Assembly (NCBI GenBank): GCA_014529385.2
Contig: CM043963.1
Span: 97,602,412-97,666,411, forward strand
Direction: 5' to 3'
DNA: 64,000 nucleotides
Origin: Adiantum capillus-veneris
Lineage: Eukaryota; Streptophyta; Polypodiopsida; Polypodiales; Pteridaceae
Positions 12,331 through 23,409 of this stretch are shown piece after piece. The notes beneath the pieces were generated by a model. That model was not told the DNA's origin and ran no database searches. It was given only the letters and a program-made list of their open reading frames with translations. The position numbers were made by a program, and so were the translations under genes. Numbering within the stretch: the first letter of the stretch is position 1; every line of letters begins with the position of its first letter.

Positions 12331-13035
12331 GCTACAGACTTTGCTAGTCATAGGTTTCACATATTTTTTGCAAATATTTGCAGATAGTTTCTATTGTGGG
12401 ATGCATTTTGAGCTAGCTTGTTCTTTACTTGCGTATATGGTTATGTGCTTTATGCTCTATTGAGTAGTTTGTCCTAGTTTATGCTTGCAAAGTTTGCAGA
12501 TTGTGGAGTTAGCTTTATGCATATGTGAGCATTGGTTTTGATGCGTTTGATCATGCTTTTGAGCATTGTGTAGTGGTCGAGTTACCTCCCACTTTGTTGC
12601 CAGTTTGGCATGGTTTATGGTTGAGATTGTACTTGAGGTTTTGCTCAGTTTACAGGGGAGATTTTGTCATATTTTCCTAGATTTCTTGCCATACTTTGGT
12701 TCTTAGCCATTCATTTATAGTATGCTCGTAGTGGTTACAGGTTTCCTTTGATTTTGCCTCATGTTCTCACATCGATGCATATTCCAAGTGTGAGACTACA
12801 GCATGCAGGTTACAGTTTTCACTATTGAGCTACTAGTTGGTTTATGCTTGATTAGCATAGTGATCGACTGATCTTCTGCTTTGTTGCTATTTTGGCGTTC
12901 ACTTATGGCAGCAGACATGTGTGACATTGAGAGACGGCAGTCTTGTTCTTGCCGATACATGTGTTCTTGGCATTGTGGTACACAGGGCACATTAGATGCC
13001 GTTGTTTTAGACGTATGAGATAGCAGCGGAGATGT
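12330..13035. other. Non-coding, possibly 5' part of the following Copia element
   Basis: This TG-rich sequence with recurring GTTTATGCTTG and TTGAGCATT phrases has no coding potential that I can see. It leads into the Copia protease fragment and may be its untranslated or degraded gag region. I could not define a 5' LTR. Confidence 0.3.
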
Positions 13036-13700
13036 ATGCGAGATGCAGATACAACTTTGACAGATGTTAGAGAGGCAATTCTAGTGGCAGTCTATGCCAG
13101 TGACGGCGATGTCACGCTTGCCTCCAGTGTACCTCTTGCAGAATTGTCTATGGTTAGCACACTTTCTCCACAGTGGTTACTAGATAGCGATGCAGTTTTC
13201 CGCGTCACACCATGTCGTGAGTGGTTTAGCACATTTTCTAGTGGGAGACTTGGTTGTGTGCACTTGGCCGATGGTTTGGCATTTGACATAGAGGGTGCAG
13301 GAGATGTTTGTTTGTCATTGCCCAGTGGTGCGTCACACACGCTATGACATGTGCGCTATGTTCCTCAACTGAGATAGAGCTTGATCTCAGTGAGATAGTT
13401 GGAAGCTTTTGGTTGTTAGGTACTGCTTAGAGAGCAGTCTTTCCAGATGCATTGCAGTTCACTAGTGATTGCCACAAGAGCCCGCAGCGGCCTGGTATAT
13501 CCTATGCATGTGTCTGAGGTTCAAGACGGCGTAGTCTCGGTTTTGTTGCTAGCATGCTTTGAGCGAGAGATGAGACGTGTCTTTTTTGCCAGTGATCTCC
13601 ATCATGCTCAGGAGACAGAGCATTTAGCTATGCAAGACATGCTAGTAGACTATGTAGAGACAGAGATAGAGCGGCAGTGCTCTAGTGAGACACAATAGCT
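13036..13700 (+). pseudogene. Copia protease and pre-integrase fragment (broken)
   Basis: The first frame (13036-13347) contains the Copia aspartic protease: QWLLDSDAVFRVTPCREWF, then GDVCLSLPSGASHTL. It continues past a stop as HVRYVPQL. The catalytic D-S/T-G triad reads D-S-D, so the enzyme would be inactive even without the stops. After a frame change, 13447-13698 carries LVIATRARSGLVYPMHVSEV, the start of the GAG-pre-integrase region. The integrase, RT and RNase H expected next are absent. Confidence 0.8.
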
Positions 13701-13811
13701 GTTGTCAGACTTTGTGCAAGTAGAGGTAGATCTGGTCTGCTTCCTAGAGACACGGACATAGCTGACAGATATGGAGTTTTTTGACATGCTCATGTTAGAG
13801 GCTAATGAGTT

Positions 13812-14222
13812 GTGCCAGGACGCATAGTTTTTCCTATGGGTGAGAGGGACGTAGTTTCCCCAGTGTCGGTGTTGACACATCCATACGCGATTGATAGCCT
13901 TGAGGATGCAGTGTTTGTAGATAGCGCAAGAGAGGCAAGTACAGCCAGTCTTGTGCATATTTCATCAGCGATCGGGCGTCTCATGTTCGACTTCTTACTA
14001 TCAAGGCCCGACCTAGCAAGTGCACTGGGAGCATTTGCAACAAGGATTGTTAGCTGTACGGTGGCTGACACTAGCATGACGCTTTGCAGAGATTTGCAGA
14101 CCATACAGAGTTGTGTGCGGGCTTTACATGCAGGCTCTAGCATGGGTACGCACACTAGCCTACCACCAGAACCAATACAACTGCGTGTAGATCGACAGAG
14201 TGAGCCAGTGGACGTAGGTTGA
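13812..14222 (+). CDS. Unrecognised 136-codon ORF inside the non-autonomous Copia element
   Basis: This open frame lies between the truncated protease/pre-integrase part and the polypurine tract, where integrase, RT and RNase H should be. I do not recognise it. It has mixed hydrophobic and charged composition, no cysteine pairs, no clear membrane segment, and a few helical stretches (ISSAIGRLMFDFLLSRPDLA). Codon use is not obviously repetitive. It may be captured host sequence or chance. Confidence 0.3.
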   Translation: MPGRIVFPMGERDVVSPVSVLTHPYAIDSLEDAVFVDSAREASTASLVHISSAIGRLMFDFLLSRPDLASALGAFATRIVSCTVADTSMTLCRDLQTIQSCVRALHAGSSMGTHTSLPPEPIQLRVDRQSEPVDVG

Positions 14223-14293
14223 GAGAGTCTCTCGCCTAGTTTCTTGTACATACTAGTAGTTTAGCTAGTAGGCCTCACTTATCGACGCATCGC

Positions 14294-14308
14294 CTTTAAG
14301 TGGGAGAT
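14294..14308 (+). promoter_or_regulatory. Copia polypurine tract
   Basis: TTTAAGTGGGAGAT immediately precedes an LTR-like TGTTGGG start. Plant Copia elements prime second-strand synthesis here. Nearly the same tract precedes the LTR at 59844. Confidence 0.75.
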
Positions 14309-14724
14309 TGTTGGGATAAAGGCGCTCTGCCTTTTGCCCGCCCGAACATCCAGTGTCCCGGCCGCGCATCCACGTGTGTACATACCCTTATTCTTCATTA
14401 CATATGAGAATAAGGAGCTCCTCATCTTAAGTTTTGCGAGGCTGATCCACCCACACCGGCTTGTGCTCTTTCCCCTACCTCGCACGCACAGCACCGTGCA
14501 CACGCACATTGATGATTGTTGGGGTAAAGGCGCTCTGTCTTTTGCCCGCTCGGATGTCCAGTGTTCGACCACTCGCCCATGTGTGTACATACCCTTAATC
14601 TTCATTACATGTGAGAATAAGGAGCTCCTCATCTTACGTCTTTCGAGGCTGCTCCACCCACACCAGCTTGTGCTCTTCCCCCTTCCCCGCACACATGCAT
14701 TCATTCGTGCACACGTGCACTCAT
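14309..14724 (+). repeat. Two head-to-tail LTR-like units of 208 bp
   Basis: Unit one starts at 14309 (TGTTGGGATAAAGGCGCTC) and unit two at 14517 (TGTTGGGGTAAAGGCGCTC). Both carry CTTTTGCCCGC, CATGTGTGTACATACCC and GAGAATAAGGAGCTCCTCATC in the same order. The first unit directly follows the polypurine tract, so it is a Copia 3' LTR. The second looks like a tandem copy, as produced by LTR-LTR recombination or a tandem insertion. Confidence 0.75.
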
Positions 14725-14731
14725 TAGTGAA

Positions 14732-15038
14732 GCAGCAGGAGAAAAGAGTGGCGAAGTTCAACCAACATTTGCCAAAAAAGCTGATCGAGAAGGGTGATCT
14801 AGTGATGAAGTACAAGAGCTATCTTGACTTCACCTTTCAAAAGAAATTCAAGAAGAAGTGGACATGGCCTTACAAGGTCCATCAGGCTTTTCCCAATGGT
14901 ACCTACGCATTGATGAGGATAGATGGTCGCTTTCTCAAGAACAGGGTCAATGGTGTGCGTCTCAAGCTCTATTTCGAGAGGGAGTTGGTGCCAGCAGTGC
15001 ATCAGGTTCTAATGGAGGCGTTTGGGCAACCAACCTAA
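14732..15038 (+). pseudogene. Ty3/Gypsy integrase C-terminal fragment
   Basis: The open frame runs 14334-15038, but only the part after the second LTR-like unit is protein-like: KRVAKFNQHL, LIEKGDLVMKYKSYLDF, WTWPYKVHQAFPNGTYAL, NRVNGVRLKLYFE. This matches the C-terminal (SH3-like, GPY-type) domain of plant Gypsy integrase, with W-x-WPY in place of the usual W-x-GPY. The catalytic core is missing. The junction with the Copia LTR is abrupt, so two different elements are fused here. Confidence 0.8.
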
Positions 15039-15174
15039 GCAAGCTTCTAATAGGCTAGGAATAAAACTATGTACATACAACTGAGTTTTTTTGGGTTTTC
15101 TCATAGTGTGCTCAGTGTTTGCAGTTTGTAGTGGAATAAAGCTCCTTTTTTGGTTGAGCATGAATGCTCAACTA

Positions 15175-16480
15175 GGGGGTGGGCAATGATAATGCAGCCA
15201 AAGTTTGTCGACCACAAAAGATGGCTTGGACAGGTATGTGCAGGCTAGTAGAAGCATGGCAAAGGGCTAGAGCAGCTACAAAGATCCTCGACAGATAGGT
15301 AGCAATGGATATGTATGGCTGATGCAGCTTATAGGCCAGGAAGGGCTCCAAAAGGGGTTAATTTGGGTAGCAAATGAAAGAGGTTCAATGTGCAATTTTT
15401 GGGCCTAGATATGTAGAGTTTGAGGTGTTGAAGGAGCAGGTCCAGACGGCTCATCAAGCGGAGCTATGGAGCCCAAGATATTGGAGTTTGAAGGTGTAGT
15501 GCATTGCAAATCCTTGCCGGGAAGGGCACCTGGGGACAGGTGGCCCAAGTGGATGTTATTGTATAGACGTGTAGTGCTTGAATTATGGAGAATGGCCGTC
15601 GACTCGGATTGCCAAAATCAGAGCTCTGGATTGCAAGTTATGGCCAATTGAAGTTTTGCCAGGGGCCAGTTATGCGTCGAGTTGATTGCATTGGGAATTG
15701 GTCCATCGAGAATCATTTTGGGTTCAACCTCATTCTAGAAGGTAGAACACTTCATATGGAGATGGTGGAAAGTTGTTGCTTGTCAAACGAAGCCCAGATC
15801 GGAAAGTTAAAGCAACTGTAAGTCAGGGAGCAGTTGCGGTAAAAGTGATGCCATATGTTTTTTTCAATTTTGGTACTCGCTGTTCGAGACCATGCGGGAG
15901 TCGAAATGCAGGGCTAAAGGGGTTCGAAGTCACAAAAGTGGAGTTGTGGTTGGTCTTTTACAACAGGGCAATTAGAGCCTCAGGTAAGAAATGGCAGGGG
16001 AAGGAAGTGGCATTAAAAAAATGTGTTTTTCTATGCTAAAGGAGATTTGTTCAACCCACTCAAAGGAGAGACACCCCCATATGCGGCCACCTGGCAGGCT
16101 GACATTAAACCCACATGCAAAGTGTTGAAGAAGGCGGCCAGCGTATATCACCTGGGGCGTGAGCCCATTTGTGAGTGTGAAGGCGAGAGAGAGCTCTCCC
16201 TAGTGCTCAGCGATGGCGGGCCGTATTCGGCGGGCTCTATGTTGGCCGTGCGCGTTGGAGCAGTTGATCGTTGGCGGCGATCTTGGTTGGTGAAGGTAGC
16301 ACGTGGCAGAGCCCGTTGTCACTGGCCGGCGGTGGCTTTGAGAGGAGGCGCGCATGATGATGACGTGGCATGGTCCCCGTTGCGGGCCGGTTCACACGCC
16401 GCCAAGCTTTTTGAGGCAAAGGCTAGGGCACCACTAGCGATATGGCCAGTGGTCCCGAGCACATATAGGAGGTGGTTCCC
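15175..16480 (+). mobile_element. Gypsy polypurine tract and start of 3' LTR
   Basis: AACTAGGGGGTGGGCAA at 15171-15187 is a typical Gypsy polypurine tract, followed by TGATAATGCAGCC as the LTR start at about 15187. The following 1.3 kb is non-coding apart from short chance frames and probably represents the LTR. I could not find a second copy, so the LTR end stays unknown; it may reach beyond the GA tract at 16486. Confidence 0.5.
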
Positions 16481-16482
16481 AT

Positions 16483-16633
<151 letters not shown>

Positions 16634-17144
16634 AAAGATCCCCCAACGGGGGCGCCATATGCTAAGGGAAGCAAGGGACAGTCCAAAAGTGGGAGTAGAG
16701 AGAGAGAGAGAGAAAAAATCCAAGGGGGCTCCAAGGTGAGGTAAGGACCAGTTCAAAGGGCGGACAAGCCAGGTGGCCTAGAGGATAATTTAAAGCGGCA
16801 AAGCAATCCAAGGGGGCAATTCCAAGGGTCCAAACCCAAGCCGGACAAAGTGATCAAAGTGCCATTGGAGGGGGAGGGAGAAGCGAAATAGAAACTTGTA
16901 AGGGTGGCAAGCTCATGCAGAGGTTTCTAAAAGGATTAAAGCAAGTAAAGGATGTAAAAAATACCAAAAGGAGCTCAAGTTAAGGTGCACGAGCTGGGGA
17001 GCTCCCTTTTTTTCTTTGAGCTTAGCCACTCTTATAAAAGGGGTTGCACATGAAAATTAAAGGGCTTTTTTGCCAGGAGGATTTTTTGAAGGTCTACAAG
17101 CCTGTGTGTAGAAGTTTGCCATTGGAGCTGCAAAATCGATTGTA

Positions 17145-17525
17145 CTATCTGCTTGCTAAATACTACTAAGCCTTTGCCCCATTTTCCAGGTGTCGCTTCT
17201 CCCCATCCCCCTCCTTTTCTCTTGCTCTTTGTGTGCATGTCGATGCTTGCGGAGGTGTGTGGCCGCAGCGTATAGGGTGGTGCAAAGAGGGAAGAATCAG
17301 GGTGCTATGTGAGTTGGGAAGGGTGAGTTGAGCTATCTGCTTGCTAAATACAACTAAGCCTTTGCCCCATTTTCCAGGTGTCGCTTCTCCCCATCCCCCT
17401 CCTTTTCTCTTGCTCTTTGTGTGCATGTCGATGCTTGTGGAGGTGTGTGGCCGCAGCGTATAGGGTGGTGCAAAGAGGGAAGAATCAGGGTGCTGTGTGA
17501 GTTGGGAAGGGTGAGTTGAGCTATC
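17145..17525. repeat. 188-bp tandem duplication
   Basis: Units 17145-17332 and 17333-17520 both begin CTATCTGCTTGCTAAATAC and differ by only a few substitutions. A third unit starts at 17521 (CTATC) and breaks off. The high identity implies a recent event. Confidence 0.95.
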
Positions 17526-17904
17526 AAGGTGCATTCGTGCTGGGTGGTGTTTTTGCAAAGTAGAAAATTGTTGTTTTGTGTGCAAAGGCGGTTTTGTTAG
17601 TGTAAATTAGCCAATTTGAAGGTGTTATTCAGGAGGTTAGGGGTGTTGTGGATACCTTGCGCTATAGGGAGGCATTGTACTGTGTGTCAGGTGTGTTCCC
17701 CATTCCCCCTCTCCAACGGTATAATTTTTAGCTTAATTTCATAACTTGTTTAACCACTTTGATTTTTAAGTCGGTATACTTTTTTTAAAATAATTGTTTT
17801 TTGTAGTTTTAAAAGGATGTTGATCTTTCTTTTCAAGCCGGCATCGGTCCTAATATTGGATTGGAAGTGCTGTTGTGAAATGCTAGAACAATAGGCACTG
17901 TTTT

Positions 17905-18645
17905 ACAATGTGTGGATTGTGTTCATTTTGGCATCAGTTCTATTTTGGATCGGAAGTGTCGTTGCTGAACATGGTTGGTTACATTCAATTTATAGGTAGT
18001 TCTATTAGCCTTGTTATCAACATCAGTTCTATTATTGGACTGGGAGTGTTGTTGTACAAGCTAATAGATTGCTTTCTTTGTTTTATGAGTGATATATGTG
18101 CTGATAGGCTAGTTTGGTGTTTCTTTTGGCATCAATCGTACTACTGGGCTAGAGGTGTTGTTAGATTCATCGAATGATGCCCTTGCTTTTAGGCTCGTTT
18201 GGTGTTTCTTTTGGCATCAGTCCTTCTATGGGCTGGAGGTGTCGTTAGATTCATTGAATGATGCCCTTGCGTTTAGGATAGTTTGATGTTTCTTTCGGCA
18301 TTAGTTCTACTATTGGGCTGGAGGTGTCGTTAGATTCATCGAATGATGCCCTTGCTTTTAGGCTAGTTTGGTATTTCTTTTGGCATCAGCTCTATCATTG
18401 GGTTGGAGGTGTCGTCAGTTTCATCAAATGATGCCCTTCTTTTTAGGCTTAGTTTCGTGTTGCTATCGGCATCAACCCTACTATTGGGTTGGAGGTGTCG
18501 TTAGTTGCATTGAATGATGCCTTGTTTTTTTGGGTTAGTTCAGTGGTGGTTTCGACATCAACCCTACTATTGGGTTGGAGGTGTCATCACTCTCATTGAA
18601 TGATTACCTACTCTTTAAGTTAGTGTTGTCGTCAGTTTCAATGCA
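17905..18645. repeat. Minisatellite with period of about 85 bp
   Basis: The phrase GGCATCA..CTACTATTGGG, then TGGAGGTGTCGTTAG and GAATGATGCCCTTG recurs at about 18128, 18213, 18297, 18382, 18468 and 18554, with degenerate copies upstream near 17929 and 18020. Spacing is 84-86 bp. It ends about 70 bp before the start of the kinase-like relic. Confidence 0.9.
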
Positions 18646-18716
18646 CGAAGTATATATTTGTTATAAAATTTAAAGTTATGTTGTCTTTAAAAATCATGAA
18701 ATATGTGATGATTGTA

Positions 18717-20056
18717 GCATACATGGATCCTATGGAAGTGAAGGAGTTAAAAACCAAGATCAGAACTCTGTTGGTCACGTGTATATGTGCCCTGACTACG
18801 GAGGAGATCACCTCTATATTGGAGAGTGAGACACGTAGAGATCGTTTCTTTGATACCATAATTAAAGCAGTTCAGGCACACTTCTCAACTGTAGATGCCA
18901 AGGCTATCCGTAGGCTAATAGATAGTATTGTGGGAAATATGACACAACGCTTAAGAGACTTGGGTGTTGATGCACTAGCGGGATGCGGATCTAGCCAAGC
19001 TACAACATTGGACTAATATATGGCGTGTAGAGAGGTCAAAGTGGAAAAGAGCGCATGATATTGATGCTCAAGATGTCCATAGCCACAAAGATAGATCCAT
19101 CTTTTATTCAACAGCGTCCTCTCAAGATGCAGTAGTGGGAAGATCAAATACAGAAGCTAGGACGGACCACAAGCATTTATTATGCACCCTTTTTGTGTCT
19201 CAGTGTGCCATCGGTGTTTACCTCACACCCGAAGCTACCAAACATGGCCGAAAGCTTGGAAAAGATGCTACAGAGTTGTGTCAGAGTGCACAATCAAAGG
19301 AATCACTTGGTTGCCGCCAAAAGTGCAGTATGTGGTCAAATACTTCAAAGGAGATGCAGCAGAGAGCCCCCAATCTTTCGCTCTGGAGGCGAGCGTGCAA
19401 TTGTTCCATATGGGCATCGTTAGATGCATAGCACAGACACACCAAGAGCCATGGTCCCTAATTTTTTCTCGCTTCAATGGAATGGACCTGGGTGACATGT
19501 TAGAGTGTGTTCCACCACCCAAAGGCAAATTTTATAGCATACTGGCAGCTCAAAAAGAAGATCCTAGACGTCCTCCCATAGAGCAAGAGTTAGAGATGTG
19601 CAAGGACATGCTCAATTGGGTGCCTTCTTTTATGGATGCTCTGGTGAAGACCATGGCACACGCACACAACAAACAATATGACTTGTACCCATGGAACATC
19701 ATGACTGACTTCATAAAGGAGGGTGTGCCGCATGTGGGTGTCATTGATTGGGGGTTGGCACTGCGAGTAGGCATTGAGAATCGAGCAACCAACATCAAAG
19801 ACCCCACAGAGCATGCCCTACGTCCTTGGAGGGCCCTCGAACTTTGCAACCCAAAATTGGTTGTCTGTATTCGAAAGCCACTGACACCTATGCAGTTGCT
19901 TTTTGCATTGAACAACGATGTGATGGGTGCAAATATTTTTTAGAGCATTAAAATGTGCCATGGCAAAAGCAAAAGCAAACTGATTGCGGCATGATTGCCT
20001 CTATAATGCGAAAAAACTACTTACAACAACCACCTAGGAAGGTAAAGACATTGTAG
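18717..20056 (+). pseudogene. Protein-kinase-like gene relic, unknown family
   Basis: I cannot name the family. Coding sequence can be followed in pieces: 18717-19013 (helical, charged), then the +1 frame from about 19010 to 19290, then 19290-19943, with a plausible C-terminus near 20056. The third piece has kinase landmarks in the right order: YVVKYFKG (ATP-binding lysine), FALEASVQLFHMGIV (helix C glutamate), WSLIFSRFNG (hinge region), KTMAHAHNKQYDLYPWNIM (catalytic loop with D and N but Y for H) and VGVIDWGLA (metal-binding DWG, as in CK2). No glycine-rich loop is evident; the second frameshift falls there. At least three frame breaks make it a pseudogene. It lies between two minisatellites and just upstream of the RING-like relic in the same orientation, so the two may once have been one unit. 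Confidence 0.6.
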
Positions 20057-20229
20057 ACAATGAGTGAGCATTTAGATATGTTAGAGCTCAATCGGAGGTG
20101 TATTTGTGTCGCTTAGTGAGATGATGCCTAGATTTTAGTTTACTTTGGTCGCTTTTGTAACAGTGGCCGATATTGGATTATCTGACAAATGTAAATGGAG
20201 CTTTTTGTATATTCACGGAGCATTGAGTT

Positions 20230-20560
20230 AAATAGTACCTTTTTATAATGATGGAGTCATGGTGCAAAGAGATTAATACACAATGTGGTGTGTCGTGATA
20301 TATTCTGTTGAATTTTGGAATCTGTATTCAAAAGTAAAGTCTTTTATAATGATGGAGCAAAGCCATTAATACAGAATGTGGTGTATTGTGATATTTTCTA
20401 TTCAATCTGGACATCTATTTGCAATGGCGTCATGGTGCAAAGCGATCAATGCAAAATGTGGTGCACTATATTTGCAAGTAAAGTATTTTTATAATGATGG
20501 ACTCATGTTGCAAAATGATTAATACAGAATGTGGTGTGTTTTAATAACTTAAACCACGGT
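20230..20560. repeat. Imperfect minisatellite, about 70-100 bp units
   Basis: Four copies of TATAATGATGGAGTCATGGTGCAAA..GATTAATACAGAATGTGGTG start near 20248, 20348, 20423 and 20493. Units are uneven in length and share the AATGTGGTG end. It separates the kinase-like and RING-like relics. Confidence 0.8.
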
Positions 20561-20645
20561 GTACCACTGCATTTGCAATTGTATCTGTGAAGCAAACTTA
20601 AGTTCTATCGCACATTGAGATAGTGTAAATGTGTTTGTGCCAAGT

Positions 20646-21620
20646 ATGGACGAGCGTGAGAAATCTAAAAAAGCATACGATTGCTTGCCTGCACTTGCAG
20701 ATGCAACTGGCCTAAATGACCAAGCGAGAGTTGCTGCAAGGACCAGTGAGTGGGTGTCGGCAAATGGCAAGCGTGGAAAGACATCAACAAAGACGTCACC
20801 ACAGATATGGTCAAAGAAGCATGGCCAAATGTGTCTGAATTCTCTATCCGCAAGGGAAGATGGAAGCTGGATAAGTGTGTTGTGCCAGACATTCGCACGC
20901 ATGCCACAACTATATACCTTACATGCGCGGGGTACACTAAACCACACAGATTGTTCCTTGTGGTTTGCAAAGATTCTATACGTCCAATTTGTTCAAAATG
21001 AGCCAGTGGACTTTAGCAGCAAAGCCCCCAATAAGATCATAGTGGATATCCGAAGTGAGACAATCACAATATCACGAGAGGATCTAAGATATGCATTGGC
21101 TGGCTTCTCTATGCAAACACGTGACACTGTGGAGGAATTGCAAACACAGTTTCGTACCTCCACATAGACGACGGGGGAAGGGGACTCAAGCAATAACAAA
21201 GAGTTACAGAGAGATATCAAGCTGCTCAGGCGTAAACTCTGTGAAATGGAGGAATGGGTTCAACAAAAAACAATCATGACAATGATCGATCATCCTAACA
21301 TAGTGCAGCCACCTCCAGCTTAAACTTTGGATGCAGTGGGCCTTTGCTTGGTTTGCGGACACTTTTTCCATAGTTGGAGTGGACACTACAGAATAGCTTG
21401 TAGCCACATGCATCATTTTCCATGTCTCATGTTAAACATGGTAAATGATGCATGTGGCCACAAACTATTCTCTCTCCCTTGCAGTTGCCACATTTGCAAG
21501 GCTCCGATTGATGAGCTTATGTATTCCATGTTCAAAATGGAGAAAGACTTTCAACGCTTATTGGCGGCAACTGCATGGGAGAGAGACTCTATTTTGGATA
21601 ATTTGAATTTATATTTGTGA
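20646..21620 (+). pseudogene. Coiled-coil plus RING-like zinc-finger gene relic, unknown family
   Basis: One reading frame runs from ATG 20646 to TGA 21618-21620 with only two internal stops (TAG 21165, TAA 21321). For about 20755-20985 another frame looks more protein-like (WKDINKDVTTDMVKEAWP), suggesting a compensated pair of indels. Order: charged N-terminus, DIRSETITISREDLRYALAG, a predicted coiled coil (ELQRDIKLLRRKLCEMEEWV), then a cysteine/histidine cluster (CLVCGHFF.., ACSHMHHFPC, ACGHKLF, CHICKAPI) and another helix. The spacing C-x2-C-x14-C-x-H-x2-H-x2-C-x20-C-x2-C fits a RING-H2 finger, and CHICKAPI resembles the end of RING domains. An E3 ubiquitin-ligase-like role is inference only. 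It follows the kinase-like relic in the same orientation. Confidence 0.55.
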
Positions 21621-21993
21621 ATTTTAAACATCTTAACCTGGAGTGGATTGCAGTGACTCTATGATCCTTGTATATGTCTCCCTTGTAATAACAAACATTG
21701 AAGACTTGTAAAACTTGTTGTGACTTTTTGAATGTTGATAAATTGATCCGTGAAGGTTTGATAGTCTTCCTTGGTGCATAAAGTAATTTTATAAATGCAA
21801 AGTGTACAAAGCCTCCCATTGGAATTGCAAAAAAAATTTATGATACTTTTTATATTCATAAATGACAAAACTCAGACTATCGTGTTAAATGACAATAAAA
21901 TAAAAATTATGGTATGTCACTTGGCCTATGGGCCGCAAGCCACCAAAAAAAGGGTTTGCATGACATTCAATTGTTTAGTACCTCAATGAAGTG

Positions 21994-22230
21994 TTAACCT
22001 ACAATGAAATCTATGTTTACATCGTTTCTCCGCAATGCCCTTCGTTGCCGAGTAGGAGGAAAATCATCCACCTCAAGGTTCGCATTCAATTCAAGCAAAG
22101 TACATCCACCAAGCTCTTTGACTGTCACCTCTTCCCCTTGCTCCTGGTCATCTTCATTCATATCCACAATCCACTGTGGTCTAACTTCGTGTTGTAGAGT
22201 ATTGCCTTGATTACTAGATTGTGGTTCATG
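21994..22230 (-). pseudogene. Short unrecognised coding-like segment
   Basis: A 78-codon open stretch on the minus strand, bounded by TAG and TAA, reads RPQWIVDMNEDDQEQGEE, then LGGCTLLELNANLEVDDF and RQRRALRRND. Its acidic-to-basic layout looks protein-like rather than random. It has no convincing start and no family that I recognise, so it may be the last exon or a fragment of a dead gene. Confidence 0.25.
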
Positions 22231-23094
22231 CTAAAAGTTTGCGAATGACCTTGAAGATTCTCAAAAGTGCTATTATCACCTTCTAAGTTTCCACAATTTG
22301 AGAAAATTTTCCTCACAAGTATGTTCATTCTCCAATCTGTGCACATCTGTCGCTTTTACCCATCTCTCAACCCTCGAGCTAGGGGGGGGGGAGTGGGTGA
22401 CAATATATAAAATGTAATGGAAATGGCCGATGAACTTTGAGAGTAGCAAAATTAGGAAAATTAGAGAAAGCATTTTTGTGAGATTACTTGTGAGCATAGA
22501 GATGAACTTAATTGATGGTAGCAACATAAACATAGTACTTAGTTAACTTGGCACGAACAATTCTTTTGCAAGAGAGAGAGTTTGGAGAACATGACAACAG
22601 CTGAGGACCAGATTTATGTGGAGCCAATTCCCCCTCCAGTAGCCATTTGTATTATAGATTATCCCATCAAGAGAGACTTGGTACAATAAAATCTTTGTGT
22701 TCCTTGTGACCTAGGCGATGCAATGAAGATGGAAAGCTTCATGCATCTTGAACATAACATAAACTTTGCAAAAAGCATTAACTATCCCAAGCCTCAGTCC
22801 CAAGGCCTCAAACACCTTCGAAGGTGGAGAGAACTAGCGGGGAATGAGGGTAGGGAAGAGGAAGAAGAAACATTCCATAGGAGAAAGAATTAGTTACTCA
22901 CTTATCATCACTCTTCTTGCTAGCATACATAATAATATAGTAATGAAGATGGAGAAGATATACAGCTTAAGCATTGAAGCATGGCTCTTGGTTGGATTTG
23001 CATTCCATAGCCAAGAGTGTTGGTGTAGGCTCTCAACTTCTCTACTAGCTTGGAGAAGGAGATGGATCTCTTGCACTTTGCACTTCACACAATG

Positions 23095-23128
<34 letters not shown>

Positions 23129-23400
23129 AGATCATACCCCCCAAGCTAGCCCCCTTCTTGCTTTAGGCGACCCCCGCTTGTAGCTCATGCTTGAATCTCA
23201 TTGGACCCCTTAGAAGGCCAACCAATAGGCTTTAGGCACACCATGAGGGATGAGGAGTAGCTTGACAAGTGTCCTATTTGCCTTCTTGGTACCAAGCTTG
23301 CCTTGTGTGAGGGTGTGTGCTCTCTCTCTAGTCCCCTCTTGTAGGGTTCGCCCCTTCCTTGTAGGGACCTTTTTGACTTTGTGGATCACCTTACCCTCAA
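22230..23400. other. No recognisable gene
   Basis: AT-rich sequence with a G9 run at 22382-22391 and a (GT)n tract at 23099-23126. Short frames only. Confidence 0.4.
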
Positions 23401-23409
23401 GAACCTTAG

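Noticed and set aside
17905-18645. CRISPR-like array
   Set aside because: The 85-bp units repeat along their whole length with no unique spacers, in a plant nuclear context. It is a minisatellite.
18717-21620. Giant-virus insertion
   Set aside because: Kinase and RING-like proteins are common in such viruses, but no capsid, polymerase or other viral hallmark gene is present and the flanks are plant repeats. It is kept only as one hypothesis for the unknown pair.
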